Below are positions 11,400 to 23,809 of a stretch of 64,000 bases of DNA, one piece after another. The DNA is taken from contig CM054114.1 of the NCBI GenBank assembly GCA_028673005.1, positions 10,943,108-11,007,107 on the forward strand. Reading direction: 5' to 3'. The notes beneath the pieces were generated by a model, which was not told the origin of the DNA, did not search any database, and was given only the letters and a program-made list of their open reading frames with translations. A program made the translations under genes and the position numbers. Position 1 is the stretch's first letter, and each line of letters starts with the position of its first letter. The DNA comes from Tanypteryx hageni (Eukaryota; Arthropoda; Insecta; Odonata; Petaluridae).

Positions 11400-13020
11400 A
11401 TTAGGTTGAATATATATAATATTTGTTCATAATAAATATGCCAAATAGGAACTTCTTTTTGCATTTAAATCGCTGAGCTTATAAGCTTACACTTAACTTT
11501 CTTGATTCAAGTTAATGAATATTTATGGATACCTGCATGAAGATTCTACTATTGAACTTACAGGAACATCACTCCTCTCTCATGTTAATTTTTTTAGGAA
11601 ATAATAGAGTATTTGGACCAGAAGGCCTTAATTTAATTTACCTCGGAAAGATACTGGGTAGAGGTAATGTACCTGTATATTTTTCATGCCAATTAATTAC
11701 ATTTGGAAGCTGCTGATGCGTATTTTCATTCCCTTTTGTTTTCGCCAGACTCAGCAGGAATTCCGAGCAATCAGCATTGGCTTGCCTCCAAGGCTTCGTT
11801 CCTTCTTCCAAGTGGATCCTTGAAGCGCGCGCTGCGATGAATTATCCCCGCCCTGCTATCTCATACCCTTCAGGGTTGCCTATGAACCCTTTTTGTAAAA
11901 GTCCACTGCCATTAATTGCCATAATTTAAATTGGACAGTAAGGCGTACGTCAGTTTGAAACCAGGATGGAAATTCCTCTCTTATAGAAGTACATAGTTTT
12001 TAAATATTTCTAGAAGGATATTTTTAAATGGCCGATGTTTTTTTGATAAATAACCCTACTCTTTATTTTGATTAAGATTGAAAAGGATTCGAAAAAATAT
12101 CTTTCTCCATTTATATATTTTTTTCTTTTCTTGGAGGCAAATTTCAAGTTCATTGAGGCATGATATTGCAACGTAACAAAAAGATATGAAAGTCATGCTT
12201 GGATTTTAATGCTTAGGATTGCAAGAATATATTTTAATTATAATCGTGAAATTCATTCAATCTAAACTAACAGTTTATAAGAACCATATAAAAAAATCCA
12301 ACCCACTTTTGAAAATTTTATTTCTATTATTTTACGGTCAATTAAAAATGTTCATTGTTAATCAAGGAAAAATATGTAATGGTCTTGACTATCTAAAAAA
12401 TTGGTAACTACACGTAATTAATTACAAATAAAGTAGAATGTGAATATTGTTTCCGATTCAACTTTTCCTAGAATTTGCAAAATCTTATTTTTTGCTGGAA
12501 TCGGTGATATTAATTAATTTAGTGTATGCTGTTATTCAAACTTCATTATGCTACGCATTTGCCATTTTCGCGAAGGAGTAAGGCGTCTTGAATATTTTTT
12601 ATTTAGTGTCCGGGACATTCTCTTCTGAAAATGAATTTAATACTTCTTGCAAGAGCAAGTTTAGGATAACACAGAATGGAAATTTTTAAAACGTATAGTA
12701 ATTTTTAATACCTCTGAAAATTGAATATTTACTCTTACAGCCTCAGGTTAAGGTATTTCCAATTACAGTATTTATCAATTGAATTATCTATATTACATGT
12801 TAACGCAGTCAATGCCAATTTACTATGATTCAATTTTGACTCGCTCATTGGATAGAAGTGTCTGCCTTCTTAATCACTCCGTGAGCTCTTTTTACATATT
12901 TTTAAGGTATTTAAGCCCTTTTTACATCTGTTGACAGTTATGGATTCTTAGCAATCACTTTAAGAGAAAATGTTTGGTATTAAAATATAATCGTGCTCTT
13001 TTGGTTTGTAAAGTTTCAAT
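11400..13020. other. AT-rich DNA with one possible splice acceptor
   Basis: No gene recognised. A pyrimidine-rich stretch ending in CGCCAG at about 11750 is followed by a more GC-rich segment to about 11900, which could be an exon. No conserved protein is visible in it. Confidence 0.3.
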
Positions 13021-13029
13021 AATTTCGAG

Positions 13030-13110
13030 CCCTAACATCCATACCTAGGGTGGAACTCGAACCCCTGACCTCACTATTGGGAGTCTGAACACGTAATCAA
13101 GGGATATGGA
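13030..13110 (-). repeat. Possible tRNA-derived SINE fragment
   Basis: The minus strand contains GGGGTTCGAGTTCCACCC, a good match to a tRNA B box and T arm, preceded by GACTCCCAATAGTGAGGTC, which resembles a variable-arm region. No complete cloverleaf or A box is present, so this is not a functional tRNA gene. Confidence 0.35.
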
Positions 13111-13639
13111 ATGTAGATTGATAAAGTGTTCTATGTTGGGTGCATATTCTATAATATATTTCAAAGAGAGAGGATATCCATTCCTTTACTTAGGAACATG
13201 TATCTCGTACTTGACATTTGATTTTTATGGCTGAATCCATTTTGTTTTTTTTAGTGTCATATCAGTTTTTCGTATATATATATATATAATGTTAGACTGG
13301 CGAAAGGCTTGACTAATATTTTATGGATTGAAAGGAAGTGTGGTCCTTAAATCAGGTCGGATCAAGTGCGTGATAATGGCATATTATATATTGCCCCTCA
13401 TGGAATCACAGTTTATTTCCTTACACCATATTTCATATCGAACATCTTGAGGTTTTTTACATGCTGTTTTGAAAGTTTTTAATAGCGTATAATAAACGCA
13501 GACCCAGCCGCGCCTCAACAAAACTTAAATTATCTGAAAATAAGATTGTTAGTTTAGCAGCGAGAAGCTTTTCTACAATCAAAATGACATTTTTCTCTAT
13601 TCGCTCCTTCCTAAATTGAACGATTTTCAATTTTTCAAT

Positions 13640-13725
13640 GGTGAACTGGTGTTGGTGGAGAACCGTTGCTGTGTCTGCACCCTAGCAATAGGGTTGCGAG
13701 TTTGAATACTGCCGTGGGGGTTAGA
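13640..13725 (+). repeat. Possible tRNA-derived SINE head
   Basis: GTTGCGAGTTTGAATACTGCC resembles a decayed B box. It lies about 50 bases after TGGTGGAGAACCGTTGCTG, which resembles a decayed A box. No poly(A) or simple tail was seen. Confidence 0.3.
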
Positions 13726-13739
13726 CGTTTTTGTTATTC

Positions 13740-15820
13740 GTTATTAAGCTGGAGAGAGCCTTCTTGCAATTTAGTGACCTCTATAATTAATTAGAAATAG
13801 TTATAAAGAATGATAATTATGTTATGTATAAAATAAACAAGATGACTATATCTGGCTGTCTCTGACTATAGCGCAATTTTATTTTAAATTTAATTTAGGC
13901 TTTAGCCTCTAAATCATATCTTAGTCGCTCCTTTCGCCCGAAATAACATAGTTTTTGTTAAAAAGATACTTTTTGTTAGAAAGAGAATTTAAACCACTAG
14001 GAATTTGTGCATAAAGGTGTTTAGAGCAGGAATTAATCGATTTTCTACTTCTCTCTAACAATACAAAATTTTAATTGAAGTAACCATATGCAATACAGTT
14101 TTCTTTTTAACCATTCGATGGACTTCAGATTGTATTTGCCAATATTTGAATTCAAGCAATAGATAATCTGGTCTCATTTATTTATTTAAATTATATTAAG
14201 AGCCAATAATTTTGTGCTTCAGTATTGTTTGAATTGAACCAATTAATCTTGTCACATTAATATATTTCCTTAAAATTATGAATTGAATTTATTATTGAAA
14301 ATTTTCCGACACTTTTAACCTTTCACTAGAGAATTACCGAACTCGTCTTATGGCAAAAAAACACCTAAAAAAATAACATCTAATCTTGGCGAATACCACT
14401 GTTGACGGCTGTTTGGCAGCCGAAATGTGCACATGTTTTTTATAACCTCTTTATGACTATCGGAGATACCAAAGTAAGTACCTATATTTTTCAATTTGAT
14501 CTTTAAATGCTTGTTTTCTGAGTACGCATACTCATATTTAAAAAGTGTTAGACATCGGTCATTCATCTAAACACGTGATAATTATATCGTATATAAAATT
14601 TTCTTTGCGTCACTTCGGACTCGGAGCTATCACTTAATATTCAAACAAACTGTCATCATGAAATTGCTCGCTTTTTTTGTTTCTTATTATTTCTATTTCG
14701 CGACTAGAACTGAAAAATGTACCAAAAATAAATATTTTGACCCTGTATTTATTTAGTCACTGTCAGCTCTTCTGCTAATTCAGCCTCTTTCTTAAAATAT
14801 GTCACAAAACACAATACTGTCAATTTTGTAAAACATATAGGAACATTGAGGCATGTTTTTCTCAGAGAAATTTCATAGCTTTCTCCAAACATTAACAAAG
14901 CTAAATGTATCGAAATATATTCTAAGTTTACAGTTAAAATGATTAACGTATCTTATGTAAAAAACACACCTACATCCTCACGGAGCATTTTTTCACTAGT
15001 GCAAAATTTCCTAGTCATTGTTTTGCTTAAATTCTGTAATAAAATTTTTATACATTTTTATAATTTATATTTAAATAAGACTTTGTAAATCAAAAGTCAT
15101 ATTTAAAAATGTTATAACAATATTGGCATTATTATAAGTTGTTTATTGTTCTTAATGTCATGTATTTATTCAATAAATAAAAAATCTAAACTGCAATTTC
15201 CTGCCTTTCATTTACTCAACTGATAGATTGCCTTGAAGCAATTCCACTCCTTTCAAAATCGTGAGCAATGCTCAATAAATTTCTCGAAAAATAGTTTAAA
15301 CTTCATAATTTAATTTTACTATTAAATATCCTTTAGTACTCGCTAGTTGCATCCATCAGCATAGATTCCTTCGCCACGGAAAAACTCAAAGACATGTTAA
15401 AATGTTTTTTCAACATTTTGTTAAATTTGTTTCCCTTGTTTGCAACAAAGATCAAATACTTGAATGTAGTAGACATACATTTTTAATATTCAATTTAATT
15501 TGCTGCGCGAAGGAATTATTAATTATAATTACTAATATGAAAACAACCGCTGGACAAATTTAAATTGCTCTAATTATAGGCTAGAATAGAATTGCATTGA
15601 AGATTCTTCACAATTCTACAAAAATGCTTTAGATTTTATATGAGATTTTTTTAGTGTGTCTTACCGAAAATAAAATGTTTTGTTTATAATTCCTTTGACA
15701 AGCAATATCTTGCTGTGAGCCTTAACACCGGTTGTGTCAAGGTGAACTCGTGTTCGATCACCCTCACTGGCTTGGTAAACCAACGTTTGGGTCTCAATAT
15801 TGCCTAAAACCTGGGAGGTT
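13740..15820. other. AT-rich non-coding DNA
   Basis: No gene recognised. A weak B-box-like sequence (GTGTTCGATCACC) occurs near 15752 without a supporting A box. Confidence 0.4.
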
Positions 15821-15835
15821 ACCTTTGGTCCTTAG

Positions 15836-15990
15836 TGCGTGATTTGCACTCAAAGTAACGTAAGCGCTCCTCCGTCCACGGCCTTTCGCGCAGAGGAACG
15901 GCCGTCGCTATCACGAGTGCGCGCCGCCACGAGAGAGCGTGGACCGCCCAAGCGAGCGAGGAAGGAAAACGTTTGAGAAAACGCCCAGCG
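15836..15990 (+). other. CpG-rich islet ending in a strong splice donor, possible host exon
   Basis: A GC- and CpG-rich segment stands out from AT-rich surroundings. It ends CCCAGCG before GTGAGT (donor GT at 15991). A possible acceptor, TCCTTAG, ends at 15835. One plus-strand frame is open from about 15853 to the donor and is rich in Arg, Ser and Ala. No domain is recognised, and a non-coding first exon is equally likely. Confidence 0.3.
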
Positions 15991-15999
15991 GTGAGTGAT

Positions 16000-17185
16000 T
16001 GCATTTCTTTATTTTATTTTTCCTACATCTTTTAAAACACCATATCACTATCAAGACCTAATTTTAACTAATTCTTTTAAAAATATTTTTTTCAGTCGAA
16101 AATTCCGAATAAAAAATTGCGTTCATTGAAAAACTTCATTCGTTTTTTGCATGCACTTGTAGTTGTTTAGAGTAAATCGCTGCCTTCGGCAAATCCAAAT
16201 TTCTGCATGGAATGGTTATTTTATGATGTCGATACTGATGCGGAACGTCTACTCTCTTATTAAACTCCCGTTCATAGTGGTAATTTATACATTGGCATTA
16301 GTGAATCCCATAAAATCTTTCAAGTTCAATGAAACTATATAATGGGACGGTTGACGTGATTGTCCTTTCTTAATTCGCTTCTTTACGAAGAACCTTTTTA
16401 TCTCTCAAACTTATATAAATATTAATCAATGTTCTCGTGCATAAAATAATGTCAACAGTGCACACCGAGCCTTTTACGACTAATGCATTTAGTCCCTTTA
16501 GTCTGATCCGTTTGCGATGTTCTATAGCTTAATTTTTATCTCTAATTTCGCCATATACCTAATGTTGATATCAGCTCCTTTGTTATCGAGACGATTTGGA
16601 ACGAAAGTTGACTTCGATGTTTTCAACGCAAAGTGCTCTTTTTGACCTAGGGCGCATGGAAATGCGCGCCAGGAGTCCTCCCAAAATACAAAACTTATAC
16701 CGATATACATTAGTGACAAGAAAGGGAAAGGAAATGTGACCATCTTACTTAGAATCGTTAATTACCCTTCTAATGTTTTCTTTGGAAAAATTCAAATTGT
16801 TCTTCTTCAACGGCTTGTCTTGGTGGTTCCATCATTCCTGTTTCAACTCTCATACAGTGCACTTCTGCAGCGACTTTTTGGTTTAGTTTGTGCTTTGTCG
16901 TCCAATGAAAACTGTTGCTTTTCATTAACAATAGAAAAAACCCTTCGGCGGATGTCTCGGAGTGTAAGCAATCATTTCCAGCGGAATTTGCAGAAATATT
17001 TTAAGTGCATAATTACTAACTTTTTGTACAAATTATTTAATAGCTATATTAGAATACTTTCTAAAAATTATTTGAAGAAGATAAATTTATCTTATATTTT
17101 CGGGTGTTATAAAATCGTAAGTGTCCGCGCTTCGTATATTGAATTACATGAAATCTTTATTAGTTATAAATATTCTTATTATCAG
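16000..17185. other. AT-rich non-coding DNA
   Basis: No recognisable gene. The 159-codon open frame at 16736-17215 has the leucine, isoleucine, phenylalanine and tyrosine bias of translated AT-rich DNA and runs into the MITE, so it is not called. Confidence 0.4.
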
Positions 17186-17186
17186 T

Positions 17187-17284
17187 CAGAGCTGCAAACC
17201 GAACCGAACCGATGAACCGAACCGCAGTCATTTTTCAGAACCGCGAACCGAACCACCCCAAAATTATAGACGGTTTGCAGCTCT
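17187..17284. mobile_element. 98-bp hAT-type MITE
   Basis: Terminal inverted repeats: the left end is CAGAGCTGCAAACCG and the right end, inverted, is TAGAGCTGCAAACCG. Inside are repeated GAACCGAACC motifs on the left and the complementary-type motif towards the right. The CAGRG start is typical of hAT termini. An 8-bp target duplication is not evident in the flanks. Confidence 0.6.
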
Positions 17285-19425
17285 AATTTAAGGGGTGTTT
17301 TTGACCCCAATGTTCAATTTTAAAAACCCATAAGAAAAGCATTGAAAACGATGCAGGGCTACAAAAAAATTGATTTTTTAATATATTTACAATTAAGTTA
17401 CAAAATCGGGACTTGCACCATACTATGGACAAAAGAATAAAGTTTATTTTTCTTGAAAATATAATTCAAATACATGCTGAATTTCCGTAAAAATTTGGTT
17501 TTAATAATAAAATTATGAAAATGTTTGTTTTCAACAATGAACAAGATGATCCAAACAGAACTTATGATGCCTACTTTCCATTTAATCGTTTATTTAATAC
17601 TTATATTGACTTTAATAGCTTTAAAGTCATCGCGGATATGTAGCTCTTGAGTTTCCAAATTTCATAATTTTGCGTTTTAAAATAATAAAAATACATTCGA
17701 ACGGAATATTAAATTGATCACGCGTATTTGTGTGGCAAAAATAACGCGTGTACTTATTAGAATATACTGAATCCGAGTCCAACAATAATTGTTGCTATGG
17801 CAACACTCTTGTAATGAGTGAAAACAACTGCAAAATCGGCAGTATTTACGCGAAATTCTAATAAATACAATCAATAAGCAAAATTCTAAGATAACAATCA
17901 GAATCTTCATTCCTTTCCTCAGAGAATAGTACAAAACTCGCTCCGATATTACAGGTAATTCTAAGATATTTTAATGTGCAAAAGAAAATTATCCTGCACG
18001 GTGGATTTCGGATATTTAGTGTAAAATATAGGTTATTGTCTTAATGATGATTATAGTTATTGCTTAAAAAGGGCGATCTGAGCCATGAAACATTAAATTC
18101 GAAAACATGGATGCGAGCCGATTGCCAAAGAATTTATAAATTCCGAATAGATGCCTTAATTTCGCAGAAAATGAAAACTATTATCTTATTTAAACGGGTA
18201 GTTCAAATGCTGTCGCGTTGGTTACGAGTTAAGATCTTGGTGCATGGTGATTTTTTAAGCGCTTGCAATATGCAAGCACCGACAACTCGTATAATATATT
18301 TCATTACTTCGGCTGGCGACGACGATTTCTTATGACAAGGTGTCTTCATTTTTTCTTATTTGTTACTTAAATTTCCGCCATCGGTTGCCGTTGTTAATAT
18401 GCATTATATCTATTTGGACGAATCAGAAAACGCGTAGAATCGCATCTATGTTAGTCGTTTGCAGTTTGGTTGCCTTCACCATTCATATTTATACTCATCG
18501 AATGATTTTTGTCTTTGGACCTAATTTTTCTTTATAGTGAGAACATTTTTCAATAATGCTGAGAATATAGGATAAGCAATAAATTAATTGTCTTTTATAG
18601 AGCAAGTTGATAGTGAACTGCATCGATACAATCATTTGAATACTGGAATGTTTTTTATTTTAAATAGTACGCAAAACTTGGCACCTGACGTATTAGATTC
18701 TTTACTTCTAACGCGACTGATTTACCTTTTCGTCGAGGTCAAGTCAAAGCCTCGTTTTAGCGGTCTTAATTCTTGGGAAAAGAAAACATTCCGCAAAGAG
18801 GTTCTGCAATTTGACCAGAAGAAGCCGCTGTAAGAAACCGCGACAGGTGAATGCAGAGGGCGGAAGTCGAATTAAACGTTGCTGTTGCGAGGTTCCGCAA
18901 CTTCACATTGTGAATGATATTTAAGGGGTGGACAGGTAAGCTGTGAGGAAATTACCACTTATTCAAGTTTGTTTTATTTTGCAAAATTTGGTTGCAACGC
19001 GTATCATTCTTTCTATTTGACAAAGATAATTGATGATGCGCTCTTGGCCACCTTATTCTCTTCATTCTTTCTATCTTTCGTTTGACTTTTCTTTACGTTG
19101 CCTAATTCTAACTGGAATTTCTATTTTCCACAATGATCAGTATATTTTGTTACATGCTTTCTTGTATTCTGAGTATAGAGATGAGCAGCATCAGATCCTC
19201 GGTTTTCATCTCCTCTCAGAATTTTTATTGGTTTATTCTTTTCGAAATTGTCATGTGAAATAAAAGAACAACAAATTCTAATTGCCAGATGGTCGATACT
19301 TTTTCACAAAATTCAGTTACTGTTGGCGTTTGATCTCCTTTCTTTTCGAAGATGTTTCCAGCTAGAGCAAGTTATCCATTATCTAGGAATAGCTCTAAAA
19401 ATGACGAATCATATTTTAATTTGAC
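17285..19425. other. AT-rich non-coding DNA
   Basis: Open frames at 18060-18335, 18588-18833 and 19030-19263 show no known motif and no convincing exon boundaries. Confidence 0.4.
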
Positions 19426-19479
19426 ATAGAGACCAATCGTGAAACTCGTGTTGCCAACTTGTTTCGCAGGTAACAAACG

Positions 19480-19560
19480 GGAGACGAGAAATCTCACCAG
19501 GATTTGAACCCGCGCCCGCTCCATATAGTCTCAGCATAATAACTAATCCTCCGCCATTCC
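19480..19560 (-). repeat. tRNA-like / SINE head remnant
   Basis: On the minus strand, AATGGCGGAGGATTAGT resembles an A box. About 40 bases later, GCGGGTTCAAATCCTGG is a close match to a B box and T loop. The acceptor stem does not pair and the T stem is imperfect, so this is a tRNA pseudogene or SINE head rather than a tRNA gene. Confidence 0.4.
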
Positions 19561-20447
19561 CTTACGTGTACAGAAGGAACAAATCTTTCAATTAATTTGA
19601 CATTTTTGATCTCGTGAAAATTTTAATCGACGAATATCTTCCAGTATCTATTCGGCTTGAATAATTAACTGTCAGATGAATAAGGAATTTTGTAGTGACA
19701 GAACTGCATTCATCACATTAAAATTTGTGGAGATCACATCAGATGATAGGCTGTGACTGAAACACTCATTGCAGGTTTACGAAGATCTTTCCCTGCTTTC
19801 GTATTTAATGTGACTCATCTTCTTTTTCGTCGAGAAAACTCATAGCTTTGGTCATAAAAACTATGTCACTCATCACAAGAAACCCTGCAATCTTCAGTGG
19901 AATACCTTGTCAGATTTTCCAAACTGAGGATCGGAAACATAAATTTTAAGTATGGTTGAATCTCTCGTTATAAAATGGCATTCAGCGGTCATCGCTTAAA
20001 TTCCCATAAATTAATCATTTGTAAACACTATATGTAGAAATAATTATTTTTGTTTCTGAAAGAGTAGTCGTGCAATAATTCGTCTATCGAGTCCCAATTT
20101 ATTTTTTAAATAAGATTAAGTTTGGTTTAAAGCAACAATGATATTATCAAATGCATATTTATTTGGAAGTATTGGTTTCCACATGAGCTCCATCAGTATC
20201 TCCGCACATCTCAAATCCTTCAGTTGCAATGCGGATCGTATTTACCAGCATCTGTGGAGTTATTTTCCTAATTTTCACTCCATTACGAACTCGTACATCT
20301 GCAACTCTGGTCTGATACACTTCTGATCTGATAAAGCCTCAAGTAAAAAAATCTAAAAATGTTCAATCCAGAGATCGAGACTCCGAGGCCCTGTTTCCAT
20401 CGCTTCTAATCCAGCGATTTGGAAAACGTTGAACAGGATACATCTGG

Positions 20448-20639
20448 TCAATGTTTGCGTCTAACCTCGTCATGAACACATCCTGTTCTGTTAAATTTGT
20501 TGACCAAATCACGATTTGATTTGTCCGTCGGTCTAGATTTGTGATTTTTTTCGAATTCTCTCATTTCTTCGCTTATCTTCCCTCGGATGCGAATTATTAC
20601 TACCACCATACATTTTTGTACATTCATCGTCAACCCCAC
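20448..20639 (-). pseudogene. DUF4817-like helix-turn-helix remnant
   Basis: The minus-strand frame includes RPTDKSNRDLVNKFNRTGCV followed by HDEVRR. This resembles the recognition region of the DUF4817 helix-turn-helix domain found in many insect transposon-related proteins (pattern: P-T/S-K-T-I-x-x-L-V-x-K-F-x-x-T-G-x-V). The frame stops just after this motif, where a glycine-rich hinge and DNA-binding tail would be expected. It is probably a degraded fragment. No flanking transposase is visible. Confidence 0.35.
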
Positions 20640-21985
20640 CCTACAAAAAACGTTTAAATACTCATTTAAATAAAAGTTAGATTTTATAGATATCTTGATT
20701 ATTTTAAGAAAAATAAGTCAAATATCATGTTGCACAATGAATCTTGGCGGATAGCTGACTTCAGGAAATCTGTGATGATATCGCAAAATGTCACATTTTA
20801 TCATTTCAAAGATTTTACCTTATTGTCTATAAGAATGCCAATCTTAATAGGCAGCAGTTTTGCACATCCATTTTCTCATCATATAGTAAAACAAAATTAT
20901 ATAAAGAGCATGTACACTAGGATTGAGAATATTTTATGAGTGCTTCTAGTTTTTAAATGCAATGAAAGGCGTGTCTTCGCCAACTGATTTGATTTTACTA
21001 ATTATTTTAAGCATATTAGGATCATCCACAAGTGAATGAAAACGATATATTACACAAGCCAAAAAAATTATGACAGTGACAGAATGGTATCCATTTGTAC
21101 ATATTTTTCGATTGCAGGTGTATTTTGCAACAAGCTAAAGAGGGAAGAAGAAATTTTAGGAGAAAATAGTCTCATCTTTAACTTCAATTCTTTTCCTTGA
21201 TTTTGTCAAAGCAGGTCCATCACAACCAATGTTTCCAGCAACCTATTACACAAATAATATCCCTAAGATTATTTGAATTTACCAATTCTACTTAATATTA
21301 CTGCTTAATTATTGAGAACAATTATAAAAACACTATCTCTTCTAGCTTTTTGTGCCCACTCACACTTTGGCAGTTTCTTCCCTAAAACTTAAATTCTCTT
21401 TGGCTCTTTTTGTATAAATAATATAATATAATGTATAGTAGTGAGAATAATAAACATTAAAGTTACTCTAAAATACTTTGAGAAGCATCTTTATCGAAGC
21501 AGTAATAACCACGCTTAAAACTTTACGTCTCGTTCCCTAATGGTGGCGACCTCGAAGAGATTTCTATTTACTACATCATGTTTTCGTTTTGCCAAATCTA
21601 ATACTCATTCAATGCAGGACAGAACAAATTCATGCGTTGCTCGACGACTACAAAATCCATATTCCAAATTCCAGAAAAAATTATCATTTTAATTTACTCA
21701 TAAACATTGTAGGCAGATTTATGATTACAAATTTGAACCTTCATTGTTACACTTGGCAATATTTTCTTTCATCAATTTCCTAAAATTTGACACTAAAAAG
21801 TATAGTCTATGAAGAGTATCGACTCGCCACATAGCCTATCCGCCACCACGTGTGATGATAGTGTTGGTCACCGTTCTTCTAAACGTATTTTTTTATATAT
21901 TTTTATTAGAAAACCGTATCTTAAAATGACCATACATCTAATAATGACGGCAACTGTATATATTTGCTCTAGTAAATTATTTGTT
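20640..21985. other. AT-rich non-coding DNA
   Basis: No gene or organised repeat recognised. Confidence 0.45.
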
Positions 21986-21988
21986 CTA

Positions 21989-22059
<71 letters not shown>

Positions 22060-22084
22060 CGCGTGTGTTTTTGTTTGTGTGTGT
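21989..22084. repeat. (AT)n(GT)n microsatellite
   Basis: A short AT run, then more than 25 GT units with a few interruptions near the end. The 111-codon frame across it is an artefact. Confidence 0.95.
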
Positions 22085-22161
22085 ATAGGGTGTCATACAC
22101 TCGTACCTTCATACAAAAATAAACAAATTTTCGCAAGTTTTTAATATAAACTTTTGCATCG

Positions 22162-22326
22162 ATGGTAGCTGAAATAAAGATACCTTCTGGGCACAGATCT
22201 TATTGTATTAAAATAGGTACACGGTCAAATATAGCATATGGTGTCTCCATTGTACGCAAAACCGATAAACAACCAGGATACGGACAGTCGTATGTTTATG
22301 ACTCTGTAGAAGCAAGATTACACTCT
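22162..22326 (+). pseudogene. Helitron N-terminal remnant, inverted piece
   Basis: The plus-strand frame reads HRSYCIKI, then KQPGYGQSYVYDSVEAR. This matches the region of the Helitron (RepHel) protein with the pattern GPYCF-I-H-G followed by P-x-Y-G-Q-L-Y-I-Y-D. In an intact Helitron this block follows the segment now found on the opposite strand at 22330-22790. The two therefore meet across an inversion junction close to 22325. Confidence 0.55.
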
Positions 22327-22329
22327 GAT

Positions 22330-22790
22330 TTGTTTTCGGTAATTTTGTGCTTCTGGTGTTTCTTCTGTCAGTAGCTTCTTATAAATAATTCAGGCTCTTC
22401 TTTTAAAGGCGCCAAACAAACTTGACCGTCATGACAGCACTTTGTATATTTTTTCGATGTGTTCAGTTCACCAGTCCAATATTTTGCTTTACAAATTGCT
22501 CATTTATTTGTTGGGTTACCAATATTATATTCATTGACTTCAACACCTATTTCCTGATTATTCGTATTAGGTAATTCATTATTCTGTCTTCTCCGTCTGG
22601 AATGCCATCTCTCTCTCTCTCTACCTGAATTTAGTCGTATGTTTCTTTCTTCAGCTGATTCATTTTTTCTTCATTGCGAGTGTCGTCTTTGATCAATGAT
22701 TAGACGTTCGTTTCTTTCTTATGCTGTCTCATTTTCTTTCCGTTCTCTATAATATTGTCGCCCGCCTCGATCCATCACTATTATTTTATG
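22330..22790 (-). pseudogene. Helitron N-terminal remnant (CCHDGQV region)
   Basis: On the minus strand, broken frames give in order an Arg/Glu-rich leader (RNEEKMNQLKK, then VERERWHSRRRRQNNE), AKYWTGELNTSKKYTKCCHD, GQVCLAPLKEEPELF and, after a frame change, LLTEETPEAQNYRKQIRV. The order basic leader, C-C-H-x-G-K-V, L-P-P-L, then P-E-A-x-x-F-R-x-x-I-R is diagnostic of the Helitron protein N-terminus upstream of the HUH replication initiator domain. Several stops and a frameshift make it a pseudogene. The HUH and helicase domains are missing. Confidence 0.65.
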
Positions 22791-22799
22791 AGGGCCTGA

Positions 22800-23640
22800 G
22801 GTAGAACAAAACGTTATGGAGGGAAAGGGAAATTTATACTATTATTACAATCTCCACCATCAATAAATCTAAAATAGCATTTATATGTTACCTGTGGCAC
22901 AACGGTAGGATTTGTAGAGAAATTTAAATTAACATTTACAACAATATTTCAATCTCAACCGTATATTGGTTTATTTAAATAAATTTAATGGTAAGGGTAT
23001 TTACATCAATTTTTCAATCTAAACTGTATTTTGTTTGTTTATTAATTTTGGAAACGTCACTATCTATGTAGTAATGAAGTTGTTTCAGACGTAGTAAATA
23101 TATATATATATATATATATATAGATAAGTTCCATTCACCTCGCAAATTACAGTTATGTAGAAATATGGTTGTATTTTCATCCCGAACGTGAGAGAAATAG
23201 TGATAAATTAAGAACTTTCTCTTTCCATTTTTGAAGAGGTGAAATTATAAAATTTGTTTATTAATACTGCGTAAAACATTTATTTGGACATTCATCAGGT
23301 GTACAACAGTATTTGTAATGTAAATATTACCTATTGAATAAATTAACAAAGTTATAACAGAGCTTTATCTATAAATTTGTTTCTTACATATCTGCTAAGA
23401 ATGAGCCTCATACCTACAAATTATTAAAGGATAGAAAAATACGTTATACCATGAAGACATTTAACTTTTTGTCATACGTGAGGAATTAAAGTAGTTTTCC
23501 CTGTCAATATTTATACATGTAAACTTTATTAAATTACCTTTATTTTTATACGAGTCGAGTGTAAACATTACAAAATTTGCAAAAAATTAGACGTTTATGG
23601 TTGATCGACAAATACTGTCACTTCATCTACCTTTCCTATA
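22800..23640. other. AT-rich DNA with a short (TA)n run
   Basis: No gene is recognised. A (TA)n run lies at 23098-23121. Confidence 0.5.
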
Positions 23641-23654
23641 ATTCTGAATTTCAG

Positions 23655-23804
23655 CAACATCGAAGGCGCTTATGGAGGACACCCTCGCCCGTCATCCGCC
23701 ATTGCTTCGTCCCAAGGACCGCCCGCCGCGGACGCCGAAATGGCGTTTGCCGAGCGTCGATGCTTCCCGTCCACTCCTCGCCCGATAATCCGACCACGTC
23801 GCTG
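23655..23804 (+). other. Candidate host exon, 150 bp
   Basis: A CpG-rich islet in AT-rich surroundings. It has a good acceptor (pyrimidine-rich stretch, TTTCAG ending at 23654) and a strong donor (GCTG before GTGAGT at 23805). Its length is exactly 50 codons. Two plus-strand frames are open throughout and both are rich in Arg, Pro and Ser. The third frame starts TSKALMEDTLARHPPLLRPK and stops five codons before the donor. I do not recognise the protein in any frame, so the correct frame is undecided. It could also be a non-coding exon. Confidence 0.4.
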
Positions 23805-23809
23805 GTGAG

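Noticed and set aside
16736..17215. 159-codon plus-strand frame
   Set aside because: Hydrophobic AT-derived composition, no motif, and it ends inside a MITE.
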